This document shows, one piece after another, positions 37,739 through 49,629 of a stretch of DNA of 64,000 bases. Source of the stretch: Casuarina equisetifolia (taxonomy: Eukaryota > Streptophyta > Magnoliopsida > Fagales > Casuarinaceae); contig CM052354.1 of NCBI GenBank assembly GCA_028551475.1, positions 27,365,258 through 27,429,257 on the forward strand. Direction: 5' to 3'. Each line of letters starts with the position of its first letter. Within the stretch, counting starts at the first letter, position 1. The translations under genes and the position numbers were made by a program. The notes beneath the pieces are model-generated. The model was not told the DNA's origin. It searched no databases and worked only from the letters and a program-made list of their open reading frames with translations.

Positions 37739-38279
37739 CAGTAGTTACCAACTTAGTACTTAACTAATTTGATAGGCAGGATTTTGGTAAGATGTACCAA
37801 AAGTTCATAATCTACTCAGTATATAGACCTGATAGATTCTGCCTTCTTCTACCGACAATCTACTTAAATCCCTTTAACTTAACTTAATATAGAAACATGG
37901 CTTTTAGTAGGTATATCCTTCTCTTATCACTCCAAAACAAATATCTTAACTAAGCAATCAATAAATCAAAACACACCACGAAACAACTAAATTCACACCT
38001 AACTCTCACTACACCAACTTCTACTCCTAAATTGCAAATCCAATATATAAAAAAAATAAAAATAAAATAAAATAACAAATAGAAAAATAAAACACACAGA
38101 AACAACACTCACTTCAACAGAGTCTATCCTAATTATAATCTAATATACAGAAATGTTTTTTTTTTTTTTTTTAACTTACCTCCGAGCCTAGGAGATCCGG
38201 CGATCAGCCATCAGGTCTTGTCTCCCGCTGACCTGCTCTAAATCCTACTACCTTCCGCCGGTGACCACACGATGGGGAT

Positions 38280-38850
38280 GCGATGGGGGAGCGGGGGGGG
38301 CGGGGGGAGCCTGGGATAAGTGGCCAGACTGTTTCCTGCGATGGGGGACGGGATCTGGGTTCTGTGGAGGGGGGGCAGGGGAGCTTCGGGAGGAGTGGGG
38401 ATACGATGGGGGACGGGGGAAACGATAGGGGGGGCGGAGGGATCAGGGAGAGGGCTGGACAGGGGGGAGTGCACGGGATGGGGCTGGGGGGGTGAGGGGC
38501 GAAAATGGGGTGGGCTGGGAGATCTGCGGCGGGGGTCTGGGAGGGGCTGGGAGATTTGAAGCGGGGGCTGGGGGGGGCGATGGGGGAGCGGGGGGATCGG
38601 GGGGGAGCGGGGGGAGCCTGGGAGATCTGCGGCGGGGGTCTGGGAGGGGCGATGGGGGAGCGGGGGGGCTGGGAGATCTGCGGCGGGGGCTGGGGGGAGC
38701 GATGGGGGATCGGGGGGAGCGGGGGGGAGCGGGGGGAGCCTGGGAGATCTGCGGCGGGGGTCTGGGAGGGGCGATGGGGGAGCGGGGGGCTGGGAGATCT
38801 GCGGCGGGGGCTGGGGGGAGCGATGGGGGAGCGGGGGGGCTGGGAAATGG
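38280..38850. repeat. G-rich tandem repeats in the L1 5' UTR
   Basis: On the plus strand there are repeated blocks built from gggagatctgcggcggggg and gcgatgggggagcgggggg, with the first block near 38518, 38621, 38671, 38741 and 38791 (spacing alternates near 50 and 70). The L1 sense strand is therefore C-rich and the antisense strand strongly G-rich, with many runs of four or more G. Repeated 5' UTR units often hold the promoter of L1 elements. Confidence 0.85.
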
Positions 38851-38947
38851 AAATTTCTCGTTTCTTTATAAAAAAAAGGGCTTCTTGCTGATAATACAAA
38901 AGTTGCTGTGAAACGGTTAATTGATTATCAAAGTCCTGGGGGCGATC

Positions 38948-38964
38948 CACTTGCATTTAAAATT
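38948..38964. repeat. L1 target-site duplication, right copy
   Basis: Perfect partner of 32828-32844, at the L1 5' end. Confidence 0.93.
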
Positions 38965-41900
38965 CACTGAACACGGCTCCCTTGTCCTTACCTTTTTTTT
39001 CTTTCCACTTTTTTTCTCCATGGCCGCACACTCCACTGATCCTAATGCCCCTATCCTCGAGGATGCCTCCTCACACTCCTCACCCACGGCCTCTCCTGTC
39101 GGCTTTCACTTACTCTCTGGGCCTCACCTTCCGGGTTTTGTTAGCTCTCTGCCCCTCCCTTTGGGCTTTCTCTTGACAAACCTTACTCTCTCCTGGCCCC
39201 CTCCCTTGGCCCATGCCAGTCCCACCCCTGTTTGTTCCTCGCCCTAGACCTATTTCAGCCTGGCCCCTCACGAGCGAACCCTACTTCACCCACCATGATC
39301 TGGTTTTGGGTTTGTCCTCATACCCACCTTACACGGGTTTGGCCCACAATCCCTACCCGATTATCAACCTGGGCCACCTTGTGGGGCCGACACCCAACCC
39401 GACTCCTTTGGGTTTGGGTCTAAATCCTTACCCGCCCCCCATTCCTCTCTCATGCCCTACTTCACTGCTATTCGCCTTGCGCCTGGTGACCTTCTCTACA
39501 CGGCCACCTCTAATGGCCCGGAACTGCGTCTTCTCACGTATCCTTCACTCAGGGCCACCAATTACACCGTTTGGTCTCATGATTTCTGGCAAGCACTCAT
39601 CACCAAAGACAAGGACGAATTCCTTGACAGCTCCATTCCCCCTCCGAGCAATGCACGGCTGTTGTGTTAATAGTGTAAGTGCGTGTAACTTGTTTGCGCT
39701 TGGATCGGCAACACATTCTCTTCGGAGGTTGCCGCAGCCGTGCTGCCGACCGACGACACTTATTCTCTTTGGGATTCTCTTCGAGAGCTCTATGGCTGTT
39801 CCGATTGGATCCACCATTTTTAGGTCAAGTAAGCCTTCAATGACCTCAAGCAAGGAAATTCGGCGGTTTCCATCGTCTACAACCGCTTCCTCATTTTTTG
39901 AAACAACCTTGACCAAACTGAAACCCCCATCGCCGCCCCCGATTCTGTTCTCCTCCAGCTTCACCAGTGGACCAAAGACCACAGCATCACTCGTTTCCTC
40001 CTCATCCTCATCGAGTCCTACGGTGCCTTTCGTTCCTAGATTCTCACAATGGAGCCGCCTCTATCTCTCTGCCACCTCTTCTTCCTCGCCGTTCAGGAAG
40101 AAAATTAGCGGTTGGCCTCCACCGAATACCTTCGCGTTGGCGACAACGTCATCCTCTCCGCTTGTCTGACTGCTTCTCAACACACCTTTTTTGGTCGTGG
40201 CGACAGCAGCGGTAACGGTGACAACAACAGTGGGGCTCTCTTTCGCAGTGCTATTGATTGCGCTGATAATTTGACGGCGCCCTTCACCCTAGGGTTTTCT
40301 AAGACAGGACCCTGATCTGGATCGGATGGCTCCTGGGCCAACCTTAGATTGGACGGTCTTTATCCCACCTTAGGCGCGCCTTTATCCGATGGCTCCTACT
40401 CGATCGTGCCTTCTGCATCTGGCTCCTTAATCAACGGTTCCAGTTATGCTAACGCTACACCTGCACACAAGGGATCTAGCGGCTCATGATCACACCGATC
40501 CAATGGTCCAAACTCTTCCTGAGGACGATCTAACCACTTATTTTGCGATCAATGCAAACGGACCAATCACACCATTGAAAATTGTTGGAAATTACATGGT
40601 AGACCCACTAATCATGATTCCAAGGATAAAGAAATCTTTTCCAATGTTGTAATCTCCCAAGACAAGCCCACTCAACCCTTCATCGAGGCCCAACTCGCTT
40701 AGCTCGTGAATGCTTTCCAACATGTGGAGACCTTTGATAAAATTGCCAGTTTTTTAGGTACTTCTTTTTGCTTCATGAACTCGATTTCTCCTCATGTATG
40801 GATTATTGATTCAGGTGCCAGTGATCACATTATTTGCGACAAAAAATTATTTTCCAAAATTCATAATTTTTTCCCTTCCTCATCCGTCTGTCTTCCCAAT
40901 GGGAACATCACTTCTGTCACTCACATTTGTGATGTCACACTCAGCCTTACCATCACCCTAAAAAATGTTTTATTTGTTCCTAAATTTCACTTTAATCTTA
41001 TCTCCGTTTCTTAAGCTTGCACACAAAATGATTGCCATGTCGTCATGACTTCTCATTCATGTTTTTTTAGGCCCGTTCGATTGGCAAACCGATAGGCTTG
41101 GGTAATGTTTCTCAAGGGCTTTATTTTTGGTCTTCCTACCCCGTAACTTTTGATTTTTCCAAATGTACTTCCCTTCCTAAGGGCACCTTTTGTAATGCAA
41201 GCATTAATAATAATTCTCTTTTGCACCAATGTTTGGGTCATAGTGCTTCCTTTTTCCAATCTGCTTGCTCCATTTGTCCTCTAGCGAAACAACCTCGCTA
41301 ACCCTTTCCTTCCAGTTCTTCTCGTGACTCTTTTATTTTTTCTCTTATCCACCTTGACATTTGGGGCCCTTACCACACACCCCACCGTGATGGTTCTCGC
41401 TTCTTTTTCACCCTTGTCGATGACTTCTCTCATAGTACTTGGGTTTTCCTCATGCAATCAAAGTCCTAAGTCCTTTCCCATCTCTCTAATTTCTTTACCC
41501 TCATTCACACCCAATTTCACACCTCCGTTCAGTGCATTCGCACCGATAATGCTTGTGATTTTTTTTAACTCTCATTGCTCTTTCTTCTTCACTTCTCGCA
41601 ACATTTTACATGAAAGTTCTTGCACCTATATCCCTTAACAAAATGACATTGTTGAATGCAAACACTGTTACCTTTTGGAGGTTGCTTGGGCCCTTATGTA
41701 CCAAGCCTCCATCCTTTACATTTTTTGGAGCAATTGTGTGATCACTGCTGCTTACCTGGTTAGTTGCATGCCATCTCAAGTTCTTTGTGGCAAGACCCTT
41801 TTTGAGTTACTTTTTGGGAAACCTCTAGAGACCTCCCACCTTCAAGTTTTTGGTTGCCTTTGTTTTACAACCACCGTTGGTCCTTGGGATAAGCTGAGTC

Positions 41901-44148
41901 CTCGTGCTACTCACTGCACCTTCATGGGTTACCCTCTTTTGCAGAAAGGGTATCGTGTATACGACCCCGCCGCTGATCGGTTCTTTATCAGTCGTGATGT
42001 GATTTTTCATAAGGATGTTTTCCCTTTTTAGTCTCAGTTATCTTCTGATGTCTCTGTTGAGTTTTCAGACAGGTCCTAGCCACTGTTTTTTGAGGATGAG
42101 ATGGGGTCTCCTTCGCCCTTGCTAGTTCTTGACTCGCTTGCTTCGGTCTCCCCTCCTCCACCTCCCTTGGCCTCAATCGTTGTTCTTGACCCTACCCCTC
42201 TCTCCTTACCTCCTGCCTCACCTACTCCCATTCCTCCCTCCTCCTTGGCCTTGGAACCCCTGCCTTGGCCATTTCCCACAACCTCACCGCCTGCTCTTGA
42301 TGATTCCCTAGCCATTGTTCCCTATATTGCCCCTCTTGTGGCCACCTCCTCTGCCCCTGTTGCTCCACCCTCTCCTCACTATACACCCCCTCCTATGGCT
42401 CTTCACCGCTCCGGACATGCCACTCGACCCTCGATATGGACCCACAACTATGTTTGTTCTGGTGTGACTCCTCTTGGCTTTCAGTATCCTATTTCCTCTC
42501 ATGTCAGCTTGGCTCGGCTTTCTCCCAACCATTTATGTTGCATTAGCCGCATTTCTATGAAGACTGAACCTTCTTCTTATCATGAGGTTGCTCGTGATCC
42601 CAAATGGCAACAAGCTATGGAAGATGAACTTCGTGCTCTTGTTGACAACTATACTTGGGATGTAGTTTCTTGTCTTTCTCATCATCACCCCATTGGTTGC
42701 AAATGGGTATATAAGGTCAAACACTGGGCTGATGGTTCCATTGAACATTATAAAGCTCACTTGGTGGCTAAGGGTTACATTCAGAAAGAGGGTTTTGATT
42801 ATTAGGACACTTTCTCTCCTATGGCCAAAGAAGGCACTGTTCGCTCCTTTCTTGCCGTTGCTGCCCTCCGTGATTGGCCCCTTCATCAGATGGATGTCCA
42901 CAATGCCTTTCTTCATGGTGACCTTGATGAATAAATCTACATGGACCTTCCTCCAAGATTACACAGATAGGGGGAGTCTCAAGTATGTCATCTCCGTAAA
43001 TCCCTTTATGGCCTCAAACAAGCCTCTCGTCAATGGTATGCAAAATTCACTTATGCTATTCTCTCTACTAACTTTCGTCAGTCTCGCCGTGATTATTCAT
43101 TATTCACCTGGTGTCGTGGTTCTTCCTCCATTTATCTTTTAATATATTTGGATGATATTTTGATCATGGGAAGTCACCCCACAACTGTTAACAATTTCAA
43201 ACAGTATCTACACTTTACGTTCCGCATTAAAGATTTGGGACCTCCAAAATTATTTGGGGGTTGAAATCGCTTGTTCTCCTCAAGGCATTTGTCTCAATCA
43301 GAGCAAGTTTGTTTTGGAAATCATCTCTGACGCTGGTCTCTCTGGATGCAAGCTCGCAGTCATTCCTTTTGAACAAAACTTGAGCCTCATAACACCCGAG
43401 TATGATGTGTGAGTTTTGCCTTTAGACGAAGATCCTCCACTAAAGGACATTTCTAGCTATCAGAGACTCGTTGGGAAACTCATCTACCTCACCATGACAA
43501 GGCCTAATATTTGTTATGTTGTTCAGATACTTAGTCAGTTCATGCATGAACCGAAGCTGTCTCACATAAATTCTGCTCTGAAAGTCATTAAGTACTTGAA
43601 GGGATGTCTAGGCTTAGGAATCCTTTTATCAAGAAATTACAACATGTAAATGACAGCATATTGTGACACAAACTATGCTACATGTCCCATGAGTAGACGA
43701 TCGACCACTGGTTATTGTATTAAATTAGGAAACTCATTGCTTTCCTGGAAAATGAAGAAACAGTCCACTGTGTTGCTTTCATCTGCCGAATTCGAATATC
43801 GAGCCATGGCTAAGACTACTTGTGAAGTTATTTGGTTGAAAGGACTTCTTCAAAATCTTGGTATTCACATAAAAGGTCCCACACTCTTATTCTATGACAA
43901 TGATACAACTCTTAAATTAGCTGCAAACCCTATGGTCCATGAAAGAACAAAATACATTGAAGTTAATTGTCATTTCACAAGAGACAAAATTCAGGAAGGA
44001 ATTATCAAGACCAAAGAAATACGAACAACGGAACAACTTATAAATATCTTCACCAAAGCCTTATGTCAAAGGCAACATACGTACCTATTAAACAAGTTAG
44101 GTGTGTTTGATGTTTACAAGCCACCTAAACCACCAGCTTGAGGGGGAG

Positions 44149-44397
44149 TGTTGGAGATATTGTCGTATATTGCATTATTCTTTCTTTGTATAAGTTAAGA
44201 TACTTACCATGTAATGTAGGCTTATTAGGGAAGTTACTTATATGGTAGGAATATTCATGTTATTATTACTTATATTCTTTCCTAGCGTGGACCGTCCTTT
44301 TCCTATAAAAGGACCATTATATTGTACATACATATTCGAGTAAGCAATATAGAGAATTCTCAAACTCTTATGCTCTTTTTGCTCACATCTTGTGACA
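44149..44397 (+). repeat. 3' LTR of the copia element
   Basis: Pairs with 31274-31522. The unit II sequence resumes right after it (aaatccaggtggtgggctgg matches aaatccaggaggtgggccgg at 22794). Confidence 0.92.
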
Positions 44398-45157
44398 ATA
44401 CTAAATCCAGGTGGTGGGCTGGCTGGCTATACAAGTGTGGGAAGGTAAACTGGGCCTAGAGCTTGAACTGGGACGCCTATAGTGTTCACTTGTTGGGTTA
44501 GAGAGGCCCTAAAAGATTGTGCCACATAAGTGGGCCACTGTACCCAGAAGTGGGTTGGCCCGTGAGTGTGGTTGGAGAGAGACCCGGTCCGGATTGAAGG
44601 ATGGAAGGTTCCTACAACTGACCCAATGGTGGAAGATGGCCGAAGGAGAGTCGCACAAGGTAATCTCGCAGCTTTTGAATTCTCCACTCAACAGAGACAC
44701 CTACACGTTAAGAAATTTTTCTCTCTGGGGTTGGTGTGTGGGACACCCACGAAGGAATCTTTTGGAATTCTGAAAATCAACCCTTTTCAGTACGCATGCT
44801 TTTTGTGGTTGGATCTTGGCTGTTTTTTCAACTTTGATTTGACGATGACTTTCCCAGCATCAGCCGTTTCGACCTTTAGCAGATGACTTTGGAACTTGAC
44901 TCAGTCATGAAAAGGAGAGGAAGAAAATGAGGGAGTGTTTGTGAAGAAATGCCAGAGATTTTTCATTAGGCGGGGACTACCGAGGGTATGGTCAAAGTCT
45001 GATCATCCTAGTCTTGAATGGGGACTGAAGGAGAGAAGGTTTGAAACAAACAAATAGTATTTGAACTTCTTTGCAGGCGACTCTTTTTGTTTTTTATTGT
45101 GTTATGAAGTCAATACAAAGGACAATGATGGGTTTGTACGTGGTTGGCTCTGCAAGT
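44398..45157. other. 5' flank of peptide gene 5
   Basis: Copy of 22790-23580 in unit I with small differences, including about 60 nt present here only (44473-44530). No coding function is supported; several short frames in this block are not conserved between copies. Confidence 0.55.
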
Positions 45158-45228
45158 TTGACCGAGCAACAGGAGTTGGAGTGGCTACTATTTATCGCAG
45201 TATCCCCGTATCTTTTCCTCATAGCAAC
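45158..45228 (+). promoter_or_regulatory. Core promoter of peptide gene 5: W-box and TATA-like box
   Basis: TTGACC at 45158-45163, 71 nt before the ATG, then TATTTAT at 45189-45195. The layout matches gene 2. Confidence 0.5.
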
Positions 45229-46167
45229 ATGAGTCTTGAGATCAAGCCACACCTCCTTGGTTTTCTGGTTTTCATCATCCTACTTGCATCGATAGCTTCT
45301 GTCACCAGCAAGGGTAAACATCTTTTGCTCCTTCTTTTTTAACTTTCAATTTTGAAAGCGTGTGTATGGGTTATCTTGAGATAAGACACTGAGGCATGAT
45401 ATTCAAGTTTTCTTGCCTTGACATTCAATATGATGCTTCATTCTTGGCCAACAATACTGTTCCCATCTTCACCAATATTATAGGAATCCTTTAGTTTGAG
45501 TTTCACTTCATTTGTCTTCTCAATAGCCCAGTATCCTTTCATTGGATGGTGTGGTTGGTGTTGATTTTATTTTCTGCAATTCCCAACTCCTAAATGGACG
45601 AAGTACATGCTTGTTTTTCTTGTTAACACATATGATAATATTATGTCCATTATCATATCAACGAATAGCGTGTAATTTGTCTCCTGATTCCATAAATTGA
45701 TATAAGGCAGCTAAAAGAGTGAAGGCTTCTAGCTATTGAAGTAATAGATATGCATATTTTACTTCAAACAACACTGATGAACTCCACACCCGCTGCCTAT
45801 TTCATCTCTACTTCCAAGTGGTTCTGTATTTTTTTATTTTTTTAGGTTAATTTCTAGTTTCTTTCTTTCTTTTTCGATTACAATTCACGTATCTGTTGAA
45901 CCTCATACCTCATAGTCTGGGTTGGGCTAGGGAACCTATTTGCTGGTTTACCTTCTGTATTCTCTCTTGCCTGAATGCACTGTGATAATTAGTTTGTTGC
46001 AACACTCAGGTGGGAAGATGGAGAAGCTAGTTTATGCAAGAGATGGGAAAGAGTTCTTTAGAGCTGTAATTGGAAAACAACGGATAATCTTTGAGGTAGA
46101 TCGAGCTGACCCTAAACCACCTCCAAGCCCGAAAAAGAACACAGACCAGCATCAACACAACCATTGA
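45229..46167 (+). CDS. Small secreted-peptide-like precursor, gene 5 (80 aa)
   Basis: Exon 1 45229-45313 and exon 2 46010-46167, phase-1 GT-AG intron of 696 nt. The signal peptide (KPHLLGFLVFIILLASIASV) is one leucine shorter than in gene 2. The mature part has the same plan: GKMEKLVYARDGKEFFRA, VIGKQRIIFEVDRAD, tail PKPPPSPKKNTDQHQHNH. The core residues are nearly unchanged from gene 2 while the tail shows several substitutions, most keeping proline, charge or histidine. It is the unit II counterpart of gene 2, displaced about 21.5 kb by the tandem duplication and the copia insertion. It probably encodes a secreted peptide of unknown family. Confidence 0.7.
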
Positions 46168-47170
46168 AGTTCAGGATAGACAAGTGGGGCAGCAATGGAA
46201 ATTTTTTTTTGGAAAGCCACCATTAATTAAATGATTTGGCAACTCTTTTACAACGTTGTGTTTCTCCAAACAAGAACCACTCTTTTATTTCATGTCTAGT
46301 GTGGGAAATCAATTTCTAAATTGGCAAAACTCACTTAGTGAGACCAAGATTCAAAGTATTCAATCTGATGGAATGTATCAAATTGGAGGGTGTCCTTGTA
46401 CTCATGTTTGATTAAAAGAAGGTCGATGTAGGTATTCTCTTAATTACTATGTCAGTATCTTATCTATTTCTTTTAATATTGCATGTTGGTTTGATTAAAA
46501 TTTCAAATTTAGTACATTTACTTGAAAACTATATACTTTAAATTGAATTTTTATTATTTATATTTTAACCAAAATACTATGAGTATATGTGCTTATTACT
46601 TGGTTTGAAAGACAGAAAAAATCCACATTTCTTCAAATAATGAAAGGCTATTGTAATAGTATAGAGATGCCCAACAAAGAGAATCTTCAGTCCTGAAAGC
46701 AACAACGACATTAAATCCTTATATGCATAAAGTAAAGTCCAGGCAAAAGAATGGCCCTGAGAATCTAGAGGGCATGGTTTCAAATGGATGGCTTTTGTTT
46801 CCACAAGATTATCCCATGGACACGTCCTTGGTATTCACAATTATCGGACCACCCTTTCTTCCACAAATACTGGGCTTCAATCTAGCCTTCCATACTCAAA
46901 TCCTCATCTCCCTTCCTCTCTCTGTCTACGCTAGAGGGATGGATGTGGGTGTGTCGGCCCGAAGAGAATTGGAATTCTTTGGAAGTCTGAAATCAACCCT
47001 ATTTCGTATGCACGCTTTCCGTGGTTGGATCTTGACTGAATTTTTCTTTTTCTTTTTTGTCTGCATTATGCAGAAACACTCCAAAACACGCCCTGTACTG
47101 GATAATATTTTGTGTTAAAAAGTCGATACAGAGGACAGTCACGGGTTTCTAAGTGGTTAGCTCTCCAAGC

Positions 47171-47252
47171 TTGACCAGACAATAGGAGAGCAACAGGAGT
47201 TTGAGTTGCTACTGTTTATCGCAGTATCCCCATATCTTTTCCCCATAGGAAC
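47171..47252 (+). promoter_or_regulatory. Core promoter of peptide gene 6: W-box
   Basis: TTGACC at 47171-47176, 82 nt before the ATG, as in gene 3. The TATA-like box reads TGTTTAT. Confidence 0.45.
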
Positions 47253-48056
47253 ATGAGGCCTGAGGTCAAGCGACTCCTCCTCCTTGGTTTTCAGGTTTTT
47301 GTCATCCTACTCCTTGCATCCAAGACTTCCGTCGCCAGTAAGGGTAAACGTCTTTTGCATCAACTTTTTTATGTATCAATAACGCTTTTCACTTTCAATT
47401 TTACTTAAAGGAATTAGAACTCTGGGGTGCATATACTTATAGTAAGGCATCGATTGTCTTGAGATAAAACACTGAAGCGTGAAATTCCACTTTTCTTGCC
47501 TTAGTACTTCACAAGTTGCTTTATTCTGGGGCAACAATACTGGCCCAAAAACTTAGAGCCACAAATACAGTTGCAGAATATGAAGTACGATATATAAGGG
47601 TACTACAAGTATGAAGCCTTGTTGTTGTTGAAGTAATAGATATATGCATGTTTTACTTCCCAACCAACACTGATGAACTCGACAGCCGCTGCCTATTTCA
47701 TCTCTACTTCCAATTGGTTCTGTAATTATGATTTTTTTCAGGTCAATTTTCTAGTTTCCCTACTGTATTCTCTCTTGTCCGAATGTGTTGTGGTAATTAG
47801 TTTTGTGCAACTTTCAGGTGAGAAGATGGAGAAACTAGCTTATGCAGGAGATGGAAATGAGTTCTCTAGAGCACTCATTGGAAAACAACGGATAATTTTT
47901 GAGCTAGATCGAGCTCACCCTCACCCTCACCCACCTCCACCCCCGAAAGTGAACCGACCATCCCAACCCATCCCCCCCCCCTCGACGACGACACCCTCCC
48001 CATCCCCCTCGCCGCCTCAATTAAATGATTCAGCAACTCTTTTACGATGTTGCTAA
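47253..48056 (+). CDS. Small secreted-peptide-like precursor, gene 6 (109 aa, altered tail)
   Basis: Exon 1 47253-47343 (30 codons plus one base) and exon 2 47818-48056, phase-1 GT-AG intron of 474 nt. Signal peptide with core LLLLGFQVFVILLLASKTSV. Core GEKMEKLAYAGDGNEFSRA and LIGKQRIIFELDRA; the change K to N in DGKEF is unique to this copy. The tail begins HPHPHPPPPPKVNRP and then, through small length changes compared with gene 3, runs in other frames (PPPSTTTPSPSPSPPQ) and reads past the old stop to end LNDSATLLRCC. The proline-rich character is kept despite the shift. It is the unit II counterpart of gene 3. Confidence 0.62.
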
Positions 48057-48639
48057 GGACCGCACACTTAGGGGAATAACTTTCTCAACGGGTGAAGGCG
48101 GAAATCAAAATGCTAGCTATTACAAATATCATTTCAGCGTCCACCATTTAATAAAAGTATAAGCAGAAGATCTATGAATCTTCGTTACATTGCAAAAGCA
48201 TTTATTTCTCCCACTTGAAGCATTCAATTGACTCTGAAGCAACAAATTCAACTTTCCCCCCTGAGTTCAAATTTGACAGTTTATTTCATATGGATTTCCA
48301 TTTTGGAATGGTGACTCGTAGTTGATATGTAAGCATTTTACCTTTTTCAAGGATTAAGTTTACATTCTACCCTTTGTATGTTTTTGAAGTATGGTTATTA
48401 TTGTTGTTAATAAAATTTATCATGTTACCTTCATTGTTTCCTAAATTAAAAAAAAAAATATTAACCCGCTGCTGGTTTAAACAGCATGGCTAGACAAGAT
48501 GATAATGAAGACAATTGACATGAGCTTGGTATGCAGTTATATCTATTTTCAATGGAAATCTCAATTTATTATTGTTCCTTAAGTTCAAGAATGCAACAGC
48601 ATCGAACGAGCATTTTAGATGTAGAACCACCTACAAATT

Positions 48640-48963
48640 AACAAACTGCAGTTACCTATAACTCGATATCTTAAAATACCCGTCCTCTTCGAGTGATCTA
48701 CTTCTCCTTGCTGTAAAATTAGAAAAAGAAAAAAACACATTATCTTCAGCTTTCCTATTACAAAAAGGGTTCGTTCTAGCATTTCTTTGATAATAACTGG
48801 TTGAGCTAGTTCCACTGGAAGAAAACGAACAATGCCTCAATTTGTGCTTGGTCATCCTGTGCAGCTAAAAGCAATTCAAACTGCTCTGTAGCAGGTTCTC
48901 TTTGCTGCACGAACAATATCCTCAACCTGTACAACCGACAAGAAGAAAATAACTTTTAGGATG
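48640..48963 (-). pseudogene. Copied 3' end of PDHB (3' UTR, last exon, start of last intron)
   Basis: The last exon 48926 to 48876 encodes VEDIVRAAKRTCYRAV and a stop, with the acceptor ctgtac (minus: gtacag) intact, followed by PDHB 3' UTR down to about 48640. The intron breaks off at aacttttaggatg and joins the kinase 3' flank. It is a fragment of the mitochondrial pyruvate dehydrogenase E1-beta gene carried as the right end of tandem unit II; it cannot make the enzyme. Confidence 0.85.
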
Positions 48964-49629
48964 TGGTTTCTAGCAGCTGAAAAATGGAGGCTAGGTGTCA
49001 CTGTATGAAGTAAGCTTTTGGAGTTAGGTTTGTTGTTAAGCTCAGCTTGGTTTTGGAATGTGTTTGAACTCATTATTGCTCCACTTTTTTTGCCCTTAAA
49101 TCACTATAAGCGTTTGGCGTATAATCCTTGCAAGAGCAACCCCAAAACTTGTATATTCATACAGGAAAAAGAAAGGAATCCCATTTCTGCTGTACAGTTT
49201 GGAAGCAAGTGCTACCTTATACACGTTGATAATGGTATCCTCAAATATGCAAGCATCTCCTGGAAGCTTAATTGATCTCTGCAATGTTAAATGATGGTCT
49301 AAAATCTAGGTTCCCATCGAAATCTTTACATAGTTATGATAAATCACTACCGCATAAAAGGCTTCATGACATAGACTTACAACCCAAGAGTTCAAGCTCT
49401 AGTTTGGACTGGTGGTTTGGTTCTACAGAGGATGGACAGATTTTGTTCTTAAAAAAGAAGAAAGTAGGCCCGTTGCTTGTCTCTGCCAAATATATGGTGA
49501 AGAAACTATCTTTACAATGCGGTTCATAAGCTTAATGTGATTGCCGGTTAATGCAAATTGAAGCAGAATTTCTTCCCCTTGACGTGCACGCTTTGTTCAT
49601 TGGCATCTCCTCACACAGGTTGTCAAGGA

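Larger units (their letters stand above)
32845..38947 (-). mobile_element. Full-length L1-type LINE
   Basis: A non-LTR retrotransposon on the minus strand. Its parts are a 5' UTR of about 1.2 kb (37739-38947), ORF1 (36305-37738), ORF2 (32919-36308), a short 3' UTR of about 65 nt and a poly(A) seen as a T-run at 32843-32853. It is flanked by a perfect 17-bp target duplication, cacttgcatttaaaatt (32828-32844 and 38948-38964; the last two T overlap the tail). The insertion hit the solo LTR nested in the copia element, so it is the youngest of the three. Both ORFs are uninterrupted, so the element may be recent and possibly competent. Confidence 0.95.
31582..38973 (+). mobile_element. Solo LTR (family S, copy 2) nested in the copia leader, split by L1
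   Basis: Left part 31582-32844 and right part 38948-38973 are the same family as the solo LTR at 12448-13691. It begins TGATAACTC and ends CACTGAACA. Target repeats tggct (31577-31581) and cggct (38974-38978) differ at one base. It lies in the 5' leader of the copia element and is itself interrupted by the L1. Confidence 0.85.
31274..44397 (+). mobile_element. Ty1/copia LTR retrotransposon, broken, with nested insertions
   Basis: The 249-bp LTRs (31274-31522 and 44149-44397) both read TGTTGGAGATA to TCTTGTGACA and differ at about 18 positions by eye (about 7%), so the insertion is moderately old. Flanking 5-bp repeats are atagt and atact (one difference). A tRNA-Met type primer site, tggtattaagagcc, follows the 5' LTR and a purine tract (agggggag) precedes the 3' LTR. 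Parts in order after the nested insertions: gag from 39020, protease (WIIDSGASDH) at about 40800, integrase at about 41100-42030, reverse transcriptase at about 42550-43260, RNase H at about 43420-44140. The element carries well over a dozen breaks and is a fossil. The interior insertions span 31582-38973. Confidence 0.92.
26833..48963. repeat. Tandem array unit II (interrupted by nested retroelements)
   Basis: Starts in a copy of the kinase 3' flank (26833-27480) and ends in the PDHB last intron (aacttttaggatg, ending at 48963). It contains peptide copies 4, 5 and 6 and a complete copy of the PDHB last exon (48876-48926). The 13.1-kb copia insertion at 31274-44397 sits exactly where unit I is continuous (around 22787: ggccattggaaatccagg), so without it the unit is about 9 kb. 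Confidence 0.8.

Noticed and set aside
38204-38956. Proline-rich 250-codon frame through the L1 5' UTR
   Set aside because: Its ATG lies in the flanking target duplication, not in the L1, and its composition simply reflects the C-rich tandem repeats. I do not treat it as a gene or an ORF0.
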